This document shows positions 16,419 to 24,283 of a stretch of 40,284 nucleotides of DNA, piece by piece. This DNA comes from Spirosoma fluviale. GTDB taxonomy: Bacteria > Bacteroidota > Bacteroidia > Cytophagales > Cyclobacteriaceae. The stretch lies in contig CAMBMU010000017.1 in assembly GCA_945868725.1 (NCBI GenBank), positions 1-40,284 of the forward strand, given 5' to 3'. Under the pieces are notes generated by a model. That model made no database searches. It worked only from the letters and a program-made list of their open reading frames with translations, and was not told the DNA's origin. How positions within the stretch are numbered: the stretch's first letter is position 1; each line of letters begins with the position of its first letter. Made by a program: the position numbers and the translations under genes.

Positions 16419-17168
16419 ATGAAATCCCTTATCATTCCGATTTGCTTTGGACTCGTTTTTGCAAGTATTTTCTTACCAACTAGCGCTTCCGCACAACTTA
16501 ACAAGGTGCTCGACAAGGTGAGTGCGGCTACAGGGGGTTCTTCCAACCCTTCCCAAGCTGAAATGGCCAATGGACTTAAAGAGGCTTTGGAAAAAGGAAC
16601 TGGCCAAAGCATAGATCGACTTAATCTAGAAAATGGATTCCTTGGGAATCCTGCCATCAAACTTCCTTTTCCTGAAGAAGCTATCCAGGTGGAGCGCAGC
16701 CTACGGAAAATCGGCCTGGGCAACTTATGTGATCAATTGATCACCAGCATCAATCGAGCGGCAGAAGATGCAGTAAAAGAGGCGCGACCCCTATTTACAC
16801 AAGCCATCAAAGAAATGACTTTCAAAGATGTGCAAGGCATCCTTCTGGGCTCAGATCGTGCCGCTACCGACTATTTGCAGCGAAGTACTACGGATGGATT
16901 GAAAGTCAAGTTCGCTCCTCCCATTCAAGCAAGTCTGCAAAAAGTAGGCGCCACAGCCCATTGGGAAACGGTCATGTCTCGCTATAATAAAATTCCTTTG
17001 GTCAAGCCCGTGAATACGGACCTAACCGCTTATGTGACCGACAAAGCACTTCAAGGCTTATTTGTGGAGATTGCCAAAGAAGAATTGGCCCTGCGGAAAA
17101 ATAGCAATTTGAGATCCAGTCCCCTGCTTCAAAAAGTTTTTGGTTTTGCGGACTCGCAGAAAAAGTAA
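16419..17168 (+). CDS. DUF4197 secreted protein
   Basis: This 249-residue protein has a signal peptide (1-25, ending SASA-QL). The mature protein is alpha-helical and contains MANGLKEALEKGTGQSIDRL, FPEEAIQVERSLRKIGLG, FTQAIKEMTFKDVQGILLGSDRAATDYLQ and a late YVTDKALQGLFVEIAKEE, the conserved pattern of DUF4197. It is predicted to be periplasmic, with unknown function. It starts 72 bp after lptD on the same strand. A repeat core (copy C) and a perfect palindrome follow its stop. Confidence 0.87.
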   Translation: MKSLIIPICFGLVFASIFLPTSASAQLNKVLDKVSAATGGSSNPSQAEMANGLKEALEKGTGQSIDRLNLENGFLGNPAIKLPFPEEAIQVERSLRKIGLGNLCDQLITSINRAAEDAVKEARPLFTQAIKEMTFKDVQGILLGSDRAATDYLQRSTTDGLKVKFAPPIQASLQKVGATAHWETVMSRYNKIPLVKPVNTDLTAYVTDKALQGLFVEIAKEELALRKNSNLRSSPLLQKVFGFADSQKK

Positions 17169-17172
17169 AAAT

Positions 17173-17222
17173 CGTTCACAGACGACAGTCCACTGCCCAC
17201 AGCCCACTTAATTGAACTTCAA
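17173..17222 (+). repeat. Core of the interspersed repeat family (copy C)
   Basis: This 50-bp segment aligns with the core of copy A (12575-12624), sharing ACAGACGAC, GTCCAC, CCACAGC and TGAACTTCAA with a few substitutions. The terminal inverted repeats of the full element are missing. It begins 5 bp after the DUF4197 stop codon. Confidence 0.7.
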
Positions 17223-17272
17223 GTATAATTTTTTTTTTCATACTTGTAGTGAAATAAAAAACGACAAATCTC

Positions 17273-17310
17273 AATCTAAAAGGTCCCGCACGTGCGGGAC
17301 CTTTTAGATT
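17273..17310. terminator. Bidirectional terminator, 38-bp perfect palindrome
   Basis: The two 19-bp arms (AATCTAAAAGGTCCCGCAC and its exact reverse complement) abut at 17291/17292 without a loop. Each side ends in an A-run/T-run, so the same hairpin can stop transcripts from the plus-strand DUF4197 gene and from the minus-strand lysS gene, which converge here. Confidence 0.85.
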
Positions 17311-17330
17311 TTATAGAAAGGAAAAAGATA

Positions 17331-19037
17331 TCAATCAATAAGATCTACGAGTAGGCTTTCCCCTTCTTTGGTCACTTTTACCAATCCTTTTTGGGTTAAT
17401 CCTTTGATCGAAACATCCCACTTTTTTCCACTCAAACCGCTTTCCACCTTCAATTCTGGTAAGGAAGCAGGATGCTTGGCTTTCAAGAGTTCTAGGAGCT
17501 GCTTCTCCTCTTCTGTCAGTTCAACAGCCTTTTTCTCTGCACGCATCTGAGGGAAAAACAACACTTCCTGTATGGAAGAATTGTCCGTTAACAGCATGGT
17601 CAAGCGGTCAATTCCAATCCCCAATCCAGAGGTAGGTGGCATCCCGTATTCCAAGGCACGTAGAAAATCTTCATCCATGGCCATCGCTTCGTCGTCACCT
17701 CTAGCAGCAAGCTTCAACTGCTCCTCAAAGCGCTCGCGCTGATCGATCGGATCATTGAGCTCGGTGTATGCGTTGGCGATTTCTTTGCCATTCACAAACA
17801 ACTCAAAGCGCTCTACCAATCCTAGTTTGCTGCGGTGCTTTTTGGCAAGTGGCGTCATCTCAATCGGGTAGTCCGTAATGTAGGTGGGTTGAATCAAATT
17901 TGCTTCCACCTTGGCTCCAAAGATCTCATCGATCAATTTGCCCTTGCCCATAGAGGCATCTACCTCAATCTTCAATTGTGCACAGACCTTCCGAAGGCCC
18001 TCTTCATCGAGTTCACTTACATCTACACCCGTAAATTCCTTGATCGAGTCAAACATGGTCAACCGGCGATAAGGACCGGCAAAATCAATTTTCTTGCCTC
18101 CAACCGATACCTGAGTGACACCATGAATGGTCTGGGTTACTTTTTCGAGCAATTGCTCCACCATTTCCATCATCCAGATGTAGTCTTTGTAGGCCACATA
18201 GATTTCCATGGAGGTAAACTCTGGATTATGGGTCCGGTCCATGCCCTCGTTGCGGAACATCTTGCCAAACTCATACACCCCATCAAATCCACCCACGATC
18301 AAACGCTTCAGGTAGAGTTCATTGGCAATCCTCAAGAAAAGAGGCATATCCAGCGTGTTGTGATGCGTCTGAAAAGGTCGTGCTGCTGCTCCTCCATGTA
18401 CGGCCTGTAAGATGGGGGTTTCCACCTCAAGCCATCCATGGTCATCAAAGTAACGACGCATGTTGGAGATGATTTTGGAGCGAGTCACAAAGGTGTTTTT
18501 CACCTCAGGATTTACCGTGAGGTCCACATAGCGCTGTCTGTAGCGCTGCTCTGGATCGGTAAATCCATCGTGGATGGTTCCCTCCTCGTCTCTTTTTACA
18601 ATAGGTAGTGGCTTTACAGCCTTAGACAAGACCGTAAGTTTGGTGACATGTAAGGAGATCTCCCCTGTTTGGGTAGTGAAGATGTAACCAGTGACGCCGA
18701 TAAAATCACCGATACCCAGGAGCTTTTTGAAAACGGTATTGTAAAACTCTGGATTCTCAGCTGTGGAGATGTCATCTCTCCGCACATAGATCTGTAACCT
18801 GCCTGTGGAATCTTGAATCTCAGCAAATGAGGCGGACCCCATAATTCTACGGCTCATCAATCGCCCTGCTATGGAGATATCCTTGTAATCCGTTTTACTA
18901 TTTTCATAGTTCTTGTGGATATCATCCGCAGTGGCATTGATTACAAAAGACTCAGCAGGATACGGGTTGATGCCAAGGGAATAGAGTTCCTCTCGGTCTT
19001 TTCTTCGTTCCAGTTCCTGTTCGCTTAAAAGTTGCAT
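17331..19037 (-). CDS. lysS: Lysyl-tRNA synthetase (class II) with C-terminal extension
   Basis: This 568-residue protein has an OB-fold anticodon-binding domain (about 55-150), followed by the class II catalytic core with motif 2 FRNEGMDRTHNPEFTSMEIY and motif 3 GLGIGIDRLTMLL. It charges tRNA-Lys. A typical bacterial LysS ends soon after motif 3 near residue 500. Here about 60 further residues follow (TEEEKQLLELLKAKHPASLP through SLLVDLID), with a spacing that suggests a small winged-helix-like domain, seen in other Bacteroidota LysS. It lies 39 bp downstream of the proline dehydrogenase gene and may share its transcript. Confidence 0.96.
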   Translation of the reverse strand: MQLLSEQELERRKDREELYSLGINPYPAESFVINATADDIHKNYENSKTDYKDISIAGRLMSRRIMGSASFAEIQDSTGRLQIYVRRDDISTAENPEFYNTVFKKLLGIGDFIGVTGYIFTTQTGEISLHVTKLTVLSKAVKPLPIVKRDEEGTIHDGFTDPEQRYRQRYVDLTVNPEVKNTFVTRSKIISNMRRYFDDHGWLEVETPILQAVHGGAAARPFQTHHNTLDMPLFLRIANELYLKRLIVGGFDGVYEFGKMFRNEGMDRTHNPEFTSMEIYVAYKDYIWMMEMVEQLLEKVTQTIHGVTQVSVGGKKIDFAGPYRRLTMFDSIKEFTGVDVSELDEEGLRKVCAQLKIEVDASMGKGKLIDEIFGAKVEANLIQPTYITDYPIEMTPLAKKHRSKLGLVERFELFVNGKEIANAYTELNDPIDQRERFEEQLKLAARGDDEAMAMDEDFLRALEYGMPPTSGLGIGIDRLTMLLTDNSSIQEVLFFPQMRAEKKAVELTEEEKQLLELLKAKHPASLPELKVESGLSGKKWDVSIKGLTQKGLVKVTKEGESLLVDLID

Positions 19038-19076
19038 GGGATTGTCAGTTCAACTAGTTAATTACTTTTTCTTCAG

Positions 19077-20252
19077 TTACTTCAGTCTTCTCCGCTTCAT
19101 TTCTTTGCGGACCAGTTCAAACTCCCGACTGCTTTGACCGGCTATGGAGGAGTTTTCGGATGCACGCCTACTCAAGTAAGGCATCACTTTCTCTACGGGG
19201 CCATAAGGCACATATTTCACCACCCGATAGCCCGCACTCGCAAGGTTGTAGGAAATCGAATCACTCATTCCATATAGCTGCGAAAAGTATACCAGATCTG
19301 ATTTTGGATCGATTTGGTACTGGTCCATCAATTCGGTAAGTGTAAGCGTACTCTTATCGTTGTGCGTAGCGCAGACCAAATGAATTCCTTCTTGTGCAGC
19401 GTAGGCTATCGCCAAATCGTAATCTCGGTCTGTCGCTTCTTTGTTTGGCTGGATCGGATCAAGGTAGCCTTCTGCCAGTGCACGTGCGCGCTCTTTTTCC
19501 ATGTAGGCCCCACGAACGGGTTTGGCCCCTAAGAAGTAGCCCTGTTCTTTAGCCACCTGATGGTCTTTCTTTAGCCGCTCCAAAGAATCGTGTCGATACA
19601 TCTGGTAGGTAGTATAGACCACACAACGTTCTTTGTTGTAGATGGCCATGGCCCGGTAGGCCATATCGTCAATTACATCTTGAAACCAGCTTTCCTCGGC
19701 ATCCACCAAGATTTTTAATCCCAGGTCATGCGCTGTTTTGCAAAGTCGATCTACTCGATTTTCGAGTCGAGCCAAAGCATCTTGCTCGGTGGAAGTCAAC
19801 GACTGCTTTGCTTGAATTTTTTCTAGGATCCGATAATCCCCAAGTCCGGTCACCTTAAACACCCCAAAGGGCATGTAATCCGTCTTGGCAGATTCTACCA
19901 TGGTTTGGTAAATTTCTTCTGTTGTAGCTTCAAAACTCGCTTCATCTCCTTTTCCTTCTACAGAGAGGTCCAAAATGGAATGGACTCCATAGTTGGCTAA
20001 AAGTTGACAAGCCAATACAGTCTCTTTAATTGTTTCTCCTCCACAAAAATGCCCGAACATGGTTTTTTTGAGGATGCCTTTGATCGGTAGACGAAGTTGA
20101 AAAGAAAGGTTTGCAAGCTTTATTCCAAGGTTTGAGAGCCAATTTTTATTGAGTGTGGCAAAAATCAGATACATCTTTCGAAGATCTGCATTACTCTTGG
20201 AAGCAAAAGCAACTTCCAAATTCTCAAAAGAAATAGTGGGCTTGACGGGCAT
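19077..20252 (-). CDS. Proline dehydrogenase
   Basis: The protein has 391 residues from MPVKPTISFENLEVAF. An ATG 9 bp upstream at 20261 is possible, but it would lie almost at the transcription start predicted by the -7 box at 20271-20278. The TIM-barrel motifs of FAD-dependent ProDH are present: LKILVDAEESWFQ, VYTTYQMYRHDSLERL, GAKPVRGAYMEKERA and the C-terminal YVPYGPVEKVMPYLSRRASENSS with the conserved R-R-x-x-E-N that binds proline. It oxidises proline to pyrroline-5-carboxylate. It is a monofunctional enzyme; no P5C dehydrogenase gene is adjacent. Confidence 0.93.
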   Translation of the reverse strand: MPVKPTISFENLEVAFASKSNADLRKMYLIFATLNKNWLSNLGIKLANLSFQLRLPIKGILKKTMFGHFCGGETIKETVLACQLLANYGVHSILDLSVEGKGDEASFEATTEEIYQTMVESAKTDYMPFGVFKVTGLGDYRILEKIQAKQSLTSTEQDALARLENRVDRLCKTAHDLGLKILVDAEESWFQDVIDDMAYRAMAIYNKERCVVYTTYQMYRHDSLERLKKDHQVAKEQGYFLGAKPVRGAYMEKERARALAEGYLDPIQPNKEATDRDYDLAIAYAAQEGIHLVCATHNDKSTLTLTELMDQYQIDPKSDLVYFSQLYGMSDSISYNLASAGYRVVKYVPYGPVEKVMPYLSRRASENSSIAGQSSREFELVRKEMKRRRLK

Positions 20253-20270
20253 AGCGCGCATTTATGGGGG

Positions 20271-20278
20271 CAAATATA
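20271..20278 (-). promoter_or_regulatory. -7 box for proline dehydrogenase
   Basis: On the minus strand this reads TATATTTG, an exact match to TAnnTTTG, 18 bp upstream of the chosen ATG at 20252. I do not see a TTG at the -33 position. Confidence 0.45.
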
Positions 20279-20614
20279 GTAGAAAAACAGAGTCACTTGG
20301 GTTTTGTTTGGGAATTCAACCTCGGAAAAAAGCTGGATTTTTAGTCTGCAAGAAATCTTGACACAATTCCCCTTCGATTTCAGACAACAAACAACTTTTT
20401 CCTTCTTGAAAGATTAGCTATTCGGGAAATCTTGGTCATTTCAGATCTTTGCAGTAGGCTATGACTTTAAAAAAAAATATTTAAACCATTATTTCTAATT
20501 ATGAAAAAAGGGCAAAATTTTATTTTGAATCCAGAATTTCAATTCATTCAAATTAGAATTATTTAAAAGTTTGTCGCAATCCATTGAAGAAATGATAATG
20601 GAAATGCGTGAAAA
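20279..20614. other. Gene-free A/T-rich spacer upstream of the aromatic operon
   Basis: About 340 bp between the proline dehydrogenase promoter and the aromatic operon leader hold no convincing gene on either strand. It is A/T-rich with several poly-A tracts (for example near 20468-20480), and may hold regulatory sites I cannot identify. A 72-codon minus-strand reading frame at 20495-20713 is low-complexity, lies partly opposite the leader peptide and is not supported. Confidence 0.6.
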
Positions 20615-20622
20615 TAATTTTG
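20615..20622 (+). promoter_or_regulatory. Possible -7 box of the aromatic amino acid operon
   Basis: TAATTTTG is an exact TAnnTTTG match 31 bp upstream of the leader-peptide ATG, which would give a short 5' leader of about 25 nt. The -33 TTG is missing at the ideal spacing; the nearest TTG (20584-20586) is 28 bp away, so the assignment is tentative. Confidence 0.4.
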
Positions 20623-20653
20623 CTTTTAAAAAATTGCGGATTACCTTTACATC

Positions 20654-20749
20654 ATGTTCATCACAGCCGTAATCTGGTTTAGCTTCTTTTACTTTTATTT
20701 TCGACCTAAACATCGAATCGGAGCTGTGTATTGTCTAGCCAAAAACTAA
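20654..20749 (+). CDS. Aromatic leader peptide of a transcription attenuator
   Basis: This is a 31-codon reading frame with ATG at 20654 and TAA at 20747-20749. Codons 8-16 (20675-20701) read W-F-S-F-F-Y-F-Y-F, so eight of nine are Trp, Phe or Tyr; with F2 and Y26, ten of 31 residues are aromatic. It lies 66 bp upstream of a six-gene operon making phenylalanine and tyrosine, and an intrinsic terminator sits between them. This is the layout of a ribosome-mediated attenuator, as in the pheA and trp leaders of enterobacteria. When charged aromatic tRNAs are scarce, a ribosome stalled in this run would leave 20713-20725 free to form the antiterminator. Translation has not been shown; the call rests on composition, position and RNA pairing. 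Confidence 0.85.
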   Translation: MFITAVIWFSFFYFYFRPKHRIGAVYCLAKN

Positions 20750-20779
20750 AAAAACATCACATATAAAAGCCCGATTCGA
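20713..20779 (+). promoter_or_regulatory. Antiterminator structure of the aromatic attenuator
   Basis: TCGAATCGG-A-GCT at 20713-20725 can pair with AGCCCGATTCGA at 20768-20779, giving 12 base pairs with one bulged A (20722). The downstream partner contains most of the 5' arm of the terminator (20765-20774), so the two structures exclude each other. The upstream partner begins 12 nt after the last aromatic codon, just outside a ribosome stalled there. GCTGTG at 20723-20728 can instead pair with CACAGC at 20662-20667, a possible competing early hairpin. Confidence 0.75.
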
Positions 20780-20798
20780 AAGAGTCGGGCTTTTTTTT
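20765..20798 (+). terminator. Attenuator terminator upstream of the aromatic operon
   Basis: AAAAGCCCGA (20765-20774) pairs with TCGGGCTTTT (20785-20794) around a 10-nt loop, followed by T residues to 20798. It lies 17 bp before the ATG of the first operon gene and after a leader peptide, so it is placed to abort transcription of the operon rather than to end an upstream gene. Confidence 0.9.
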
Positions 20799-20815
20799 AT
20801 TTAACCGTAGGTACT

Positions 20816-21913
20816 ATGAAGCCGCACAAGCAAATTAAAGATTGGGGCCTTGGTCTCAGCAACCCAATGATCATCGGAGGCCCCTGCTCTGCAGAAACTC
20901 CCGAACAGATTGCACAAATCTGTTCCGAGATGAAGGAAAATCAAATCATCCCCCAGGTATTCCGAGCAGGAATTTGGAAGCCCCGCACACGACCTGGATC
21001 GTTTGAAGGCGTTGGAGAAGAAGGATTGAAGTGGATGGAGATTGTTCGAGATGAACTACATATTCCAGTCACAGTAGAAGTGGGTAATGCCGCTCACGTA
21101 GAAATGGCACTCAAGCACAACATAGAAATTTTATGGATTGGGGCGCGTACTACGGTTAATCCATTTGCAGTGCAAGAAATTGCAGAGGCCCTTCGCGGAG
21201 TAGATATTCCGGTAATGGTCAAAAATCCAATGAATCCAGACTTGGAGCTTTGGATGGGGGCTCTGGAACGCATGTATGCCGTGGGCATCACAAAGCTAGC
21301 GGCTATACACCGAGGATTTTCGGATGCTTATGACAAGCGCTACCGCAACAAGCCCAACTGGTCTATGCCAATTCATCTGAAGCGGGAGTGGACAGGGATG
21401 GAAGTAATCAACGACCCTTCACACATTGTGGGGCGTAGAGACGGCTTGCTAGAGGTTGCCCAAAGCGCCATGAATTTTGGCTTGGATGGTTTGATGATTG
21501 AAACCCACCACGATCCAGACAAAGCTTGGTCGGACGCCAAGCAGCAAGTTACCCCGCGCAGATTAAAGGAGATGATTGACTCCATTGATTTCAAGGAAAA
21601 CTTGGAAAACATGAAGCCAGATGAGAAGTTGTTCGATCTGCGACGCGCATTAGACCACTTGGACGATCAGCTTTTGGATATTTTACAAGAACGCTTTTCG
21701 ATTGTTGACCAGATTGGGGCCCACAAGCGAGCCCGCCACCTGACCGTATTTCAATCCGATCGATGGAAAGAGGTGATGGATTCCAGAACTGAAAAGGGAG
21801 TCAAAAAACAACTGAGCGAAAAATTCATGAAAGAACTGCTCTACTGCATCCATGAGGAGTCTGTCAAGCGTCAAGAAAGACAACTTCGGGAAGTGGAGCC
21901 AATCCAAAAATAA
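20816..21913 (+). CDS. DAHP synthase / chorismate mutase fusion
   Basis: This is a 365-residue bifunctional enzyme. Residues 1-260 are a type I-beta DAHP synthase with GGPCSAE, FRAGIWKPRTRPGSFEGVG (as separate motifs), VKNPMN, IHRGF and DPSHIVGRRDG. It condenses phosphoenolpyruvate and erythrose-4-phosphate, the first shikimate step. Residues 270-355 are an AroQ-type chorismate mutase (LRRALDHLDDQLLDILQERF, IGAHKR), turning chorismate into prephenate. The fusion joins the first step with the branch point to Phe and Tyr and usually allows prephenate or chorismate feedback. It is the first gene of the operon and lies directly behind the attenuator. Confidence 0.95.
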   Translation: MKPHKQIKDWGLGLSNPMIIGGPCSAETPEQIAQICSEMKENQIIPQVFRAGIWKPRTRPGSFEGVGEEGLKWMEIVRDELHIPVTVEVGNAAHVEMALKHNIEILWIGARTTVNPFAVQEIAEALRGVDIPVMVKNPMNPDLELWMGALERMYAVGITKLAAIHRGFSDAYDKRYRNKPNWSMPIHLKREWTGMEVINDPSHIVGRRDGLLEVAQSAMNFGLDGLMIETHHDPDKAWSDAKQQVTPRRLKEMIDSIDFKENLENMKPDEKLFDLRRALDHLDDQLLDILQERFSIVDQIGAHKRARHLTVFQSDRWKEVMDSRTEKGVKKQLSEKFMKELLYCIHEESVKRQERQLREVEPIQK

Positions 21914-21918
21914 AACAC

Positions 21919-21955
21919 AGCCCTTCTTCGCTATTCCATTGCTAGCGGGAAGGCT
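21919..21955 (+). other. Intra-operonic hairpin before aroB
   Basis: AGCC, TTC and CGCTA on the left pair with TAGCG, GAA and GGCT on the right around a 9-nt loop, with small internal bulges. No T-run follows, so it is not a standard terminator. It may stabilise the 3' end of the first cistron or be a processing site. Confidence 0.35.
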
Positions 21956-21986
21956 GCTAACTTTACCTCCTAGACCAATTTGATCT

Positions 21987-23030
21987 GTGGAAACCGTACT
22001 CTTCACAACTGACATTCAAAACTCCCTCGCAGAGGTGCTTCGGGCTCGAAGCTATTCCAGATTGGTAGTACTCACTGATGAGAACACCCGTGAGCATTGC
22101 CTGCCCTTGATTCAGGATGCTTTACCTTCAGATGTCCTCCTCATTACAGTACCTGCAGGGGAGCAGCACAAAACGCTGGAAACATGCTCCGTCATTTGGA
22201 CAGCAATGACCGAAGCAGTGCTCGATCGGCAGGCGCTAGTCATCAATTTAGGTGGTGGAGTGATTGGCGATATGGGTGGATTTTGCGCAAGCGTCTACAA
22301 AAGAGGGGTTCCATTTTTGACTATTCCTACTACACTACTTTCACAGGTAGATGCGAGTGTTGGCGGGAAACTAGGGATAGACTACATGGGATTTAAAAAT
22401 CACCTAGGAGTATTTCAACTTCCAGAAATAGTTCTAATCGCCCCTTCATTTCTCGCTACGCTCCCACCCCGCGAGTTACGTTCTGGCTATGCAGAAGTAA
22501 TCAAACATGGACTAATCCGAGATATTGCTTTTTTCCGGTCCTTACCTAGCCTCAATTGGGAAAAGCAAGACTGGACCCGGGTGATTCGGCATTCCGTAGG
22601 AGTTAAAAAAGCAGTAGTGGAGGTAGACCCTAAAGAAGCTGGACTTCGGAAAATTCTCAATTTTGGACACAGCATCGGTCATGCAGTAGAGTCTTTTTAC
22701 CTAACTAGTTCCAATCCACTCCTCCATGGGGAGGCCATTGCAATGGGGATGATCGCAGAGGGATTTTTATCCTTCGAGAAAATAGGATTGAGCTTCGAAG
22801 AACTAAACGAGCTAAGCCACAAGTTGCTCCAGGTATTTGGAAAAGTGACCTTGAATCCAAAAGACCTAGATGCAATCTTGGACCTCTGTGCCCAGGACAA
22901 AAAAAACGAAGGGAATACACAACTTTTCTCTCTTCTTCCAACCCTTGGGGATTGCAGCTTCAACATTCCCGTGACCTCTGAGGAGATCAAACATGCGATC
23001 ATCTACTACCAACAACTGCCCTTGGCCTAA
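21987..23030 (+). CDS. aroB: 3-dehydroquinate synthase
   Basis: This 347-residue protein starts at a GTG: an in-frame TGA lies at 21981-21983, so no earlier start is possible. The NAD-binding GGGVIGDMGGF is at 89-99, followed by YKRGVPFLTIPTTLLSQVDASVGGK (as motifs). Zinc-ligand regions are GYAEVIKHG, LNFGHSIGHAVE and LLHGEAIAMGM. It converts DAHP to 3-dehydroquinate, the second shikimate step. The stop TAA overlaps the aroA ATG by 1 bp (TAATG), so the two are translationally coupled. The GTG start and the hairpin upstream may lower its translation relative to the first gene. Confidence 0.96.
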   Translation: METVLFTTDIQNSLAEVLRARSYSRLVVLTDENTREHCLPLIQDALPSDVLLITVPAGEQHKTLETCSVIWTAMTEAVLDRQALVINLGGGVIGDMGGFCASVYKRGVPFLTIPTTLLSQVDASVGGKLGIDYMGFKNHLGVFQLPEIVLIAPSFLATLPPRELRSGYAEVIKHGLIRDIAFFRSLPSLNWEKQDWTRVIRHSVGVKKAVVEVDPKEAGLRKILNFGHSIGHAVESFYLTSSNPLLHGEAIAMGMIAEGFLSFEKIGLSFEELNELSHKLLQVFGKVTLNPKDLDAILDLCAQDKKNEGNTQLFSLLPTLGDCSFNIPVTSEEIKHAIIYYQQLPLA

Positions 23031-24283
23031 TGGATTATCAAAAAATACAGCTTTTGCAGCTCACACAAAAAAATGAGTTCTCGCGGGTGCACATCCCCCT
23101 CCCCTCCTCTAAGAGCGAATCCAACCGTGCATTGGTGATTGATGCCTTGACGGAAGGAAAAAATACGCTCAAAAATCTGGCAGAGGCCCGTGATACCCAA
23201 ACGATGATCCGGCTGCTGCGCACCAATCCAGCTGTTTTTGATGTGCTAGATGCAGGCACGACGATGCGATTTTTAACTGCTTTGGCAGCAGTCACCAACC
23301 AACAAAAAGTAATGACAGGCACACCTCGAATGTGCGAGCGTCCCATCGGTATTTTGGTGGATGCCTTGCGCAGCCTAGGTGCTGAGATACATTACCTAGG
23401 TGCCGAAGGCTATCCTCCTCTTGCTGTACAAGGATTGACTGAGCAACTCACCAATCAAATCCGAATTCGCGGAGATGTGTCCAGTCAATACATTTCGGCA
23501 CTCTTGATGATCGCCCCTGTTTTACCTCAAGGCTTGGAATTGGAACTTGAAGGCAAGGTTGGAAGCCGTACCTACATCGAAATGACCCTAGAGCTGATGG
23601 CACAGTTTGGAATTGTGTACAGCTGGGAAGAAAACACCATCAAAATCAGCCCTCAAACTTACCAATCCACCCAATTCACTGTGGAGAGCGATTGGTCAGG
23701 CGCCAGCTACTGGTTTAGCTTGTTGGCCTGTGCGGATGAAGGATCTTTTTTCCTAGAAGGGCTAAAGTCTCAAAGTCTCCAAGGAGATGCCGCCATAGTT
23801 GAGATCATGTCACATTTGGGAATACGAAGCAGCTTTCAAGAAGGCGGTCTACTCCTAGAAAAGCAAGCCGTATCTGGCCTCAAAGACTGGGATTTTACAC
23901 ACTGCCCAGACTTGGCTCAGACCGTAGCAGTTACCTGTGCTATTTTGGGTCAAAACACCGTGTTTACAGGACTAGAAAGTTTGCGTATCAAGGAAACAGA
24001 TCGAATCTATGCCTTGCAGCAGGAATTGGCAAAGTTTAATGCTGAATTGAGGGAAATAGCTGCCAACACTTTTCAAGTCATCCCATCGGTCACTATGCCG
24101 AGAATAGTGCAAATTTACACCTACGAGGACCACCGCATGGCCATGGCCTTTATGCCCTTGGTTACGAAAACCAAAGTACAGATTGAAGACCCAGAAGTAG
24201 TCAACAAATCCTATCCAAGCTTTTGGAAGCAGGTAGCCTTAACAGGCATTCATCAAGAATCATATAGTCCAGGCATCCTATGA
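23030..24283 (+). CDS. aroA: 5-enolpyruvylshikimate-3-phosphate (EPSP) synthase
   Basis: This 417-residue two-domain inside-out alpha/beta barrel has PSSKSESNRA (24-34), DAGTTMRFL (74-82), CERPIGILVDALRSLGA, SLRIKETDRIYAL and EDHRMAMAF. It adds enolpyruvate to shikimate-3-phosphate. In the phosphoenolpyruvate-site loop the usual NAGTAMRP is DAGTTMRF: Thr replaces Ala and Phe replaces the Pro equivalent to E. coli P101. It overlaps pheA by 4 bp and aroB by 1 bp. The shikimate genes aroD, aroE, aroK and aroC are not in this operon. Confidence 0.95.
   Translation: MDYQKIQLLQLTQKNEFSRVHIPLPSSKSESNRALVIDALTEGKNTLKNLAEARDTQTMIRLLRTNPAVFDVLDAGTTMRFLTALAAVTNQQKVMTGTPRMCERPIGILVDALRSLGAEIHYLGAEGYPPLAVQGLTEQLTNQIRIRGDVSSQYISALLMIAPVLPQGLELELEGKVGSRTYIEMTLELMAQFGIVYSWEENTIKISPQTYQSTQFTVESDWSGASYWFSLLACADEGSFFLEGLKSQSLQGDAAIVEIMSHLGIRSSFQEGGLLLEKQAVSGLKDWDFTHCPDLAQTVAVTCAILGQNTVFTGLESLRIKETDRIYALQQELAKFNAELREIAANTFQVIPSVTMPRIVQIYTYEDHRMAMAFMPLVTKTKVQIEDPEVVNKSYPSFWKQVALTGIHQESYSPGIL

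Noticed and set aside
20495-20713. 72-codon reading frame on the minus strand upstream of the aromatic operon
   Set aside because: Low-complexity, A/T-rich composition, no recognisable domain, and its 5' part lies opposite the leader peptide whose codon pattern is much better supported.
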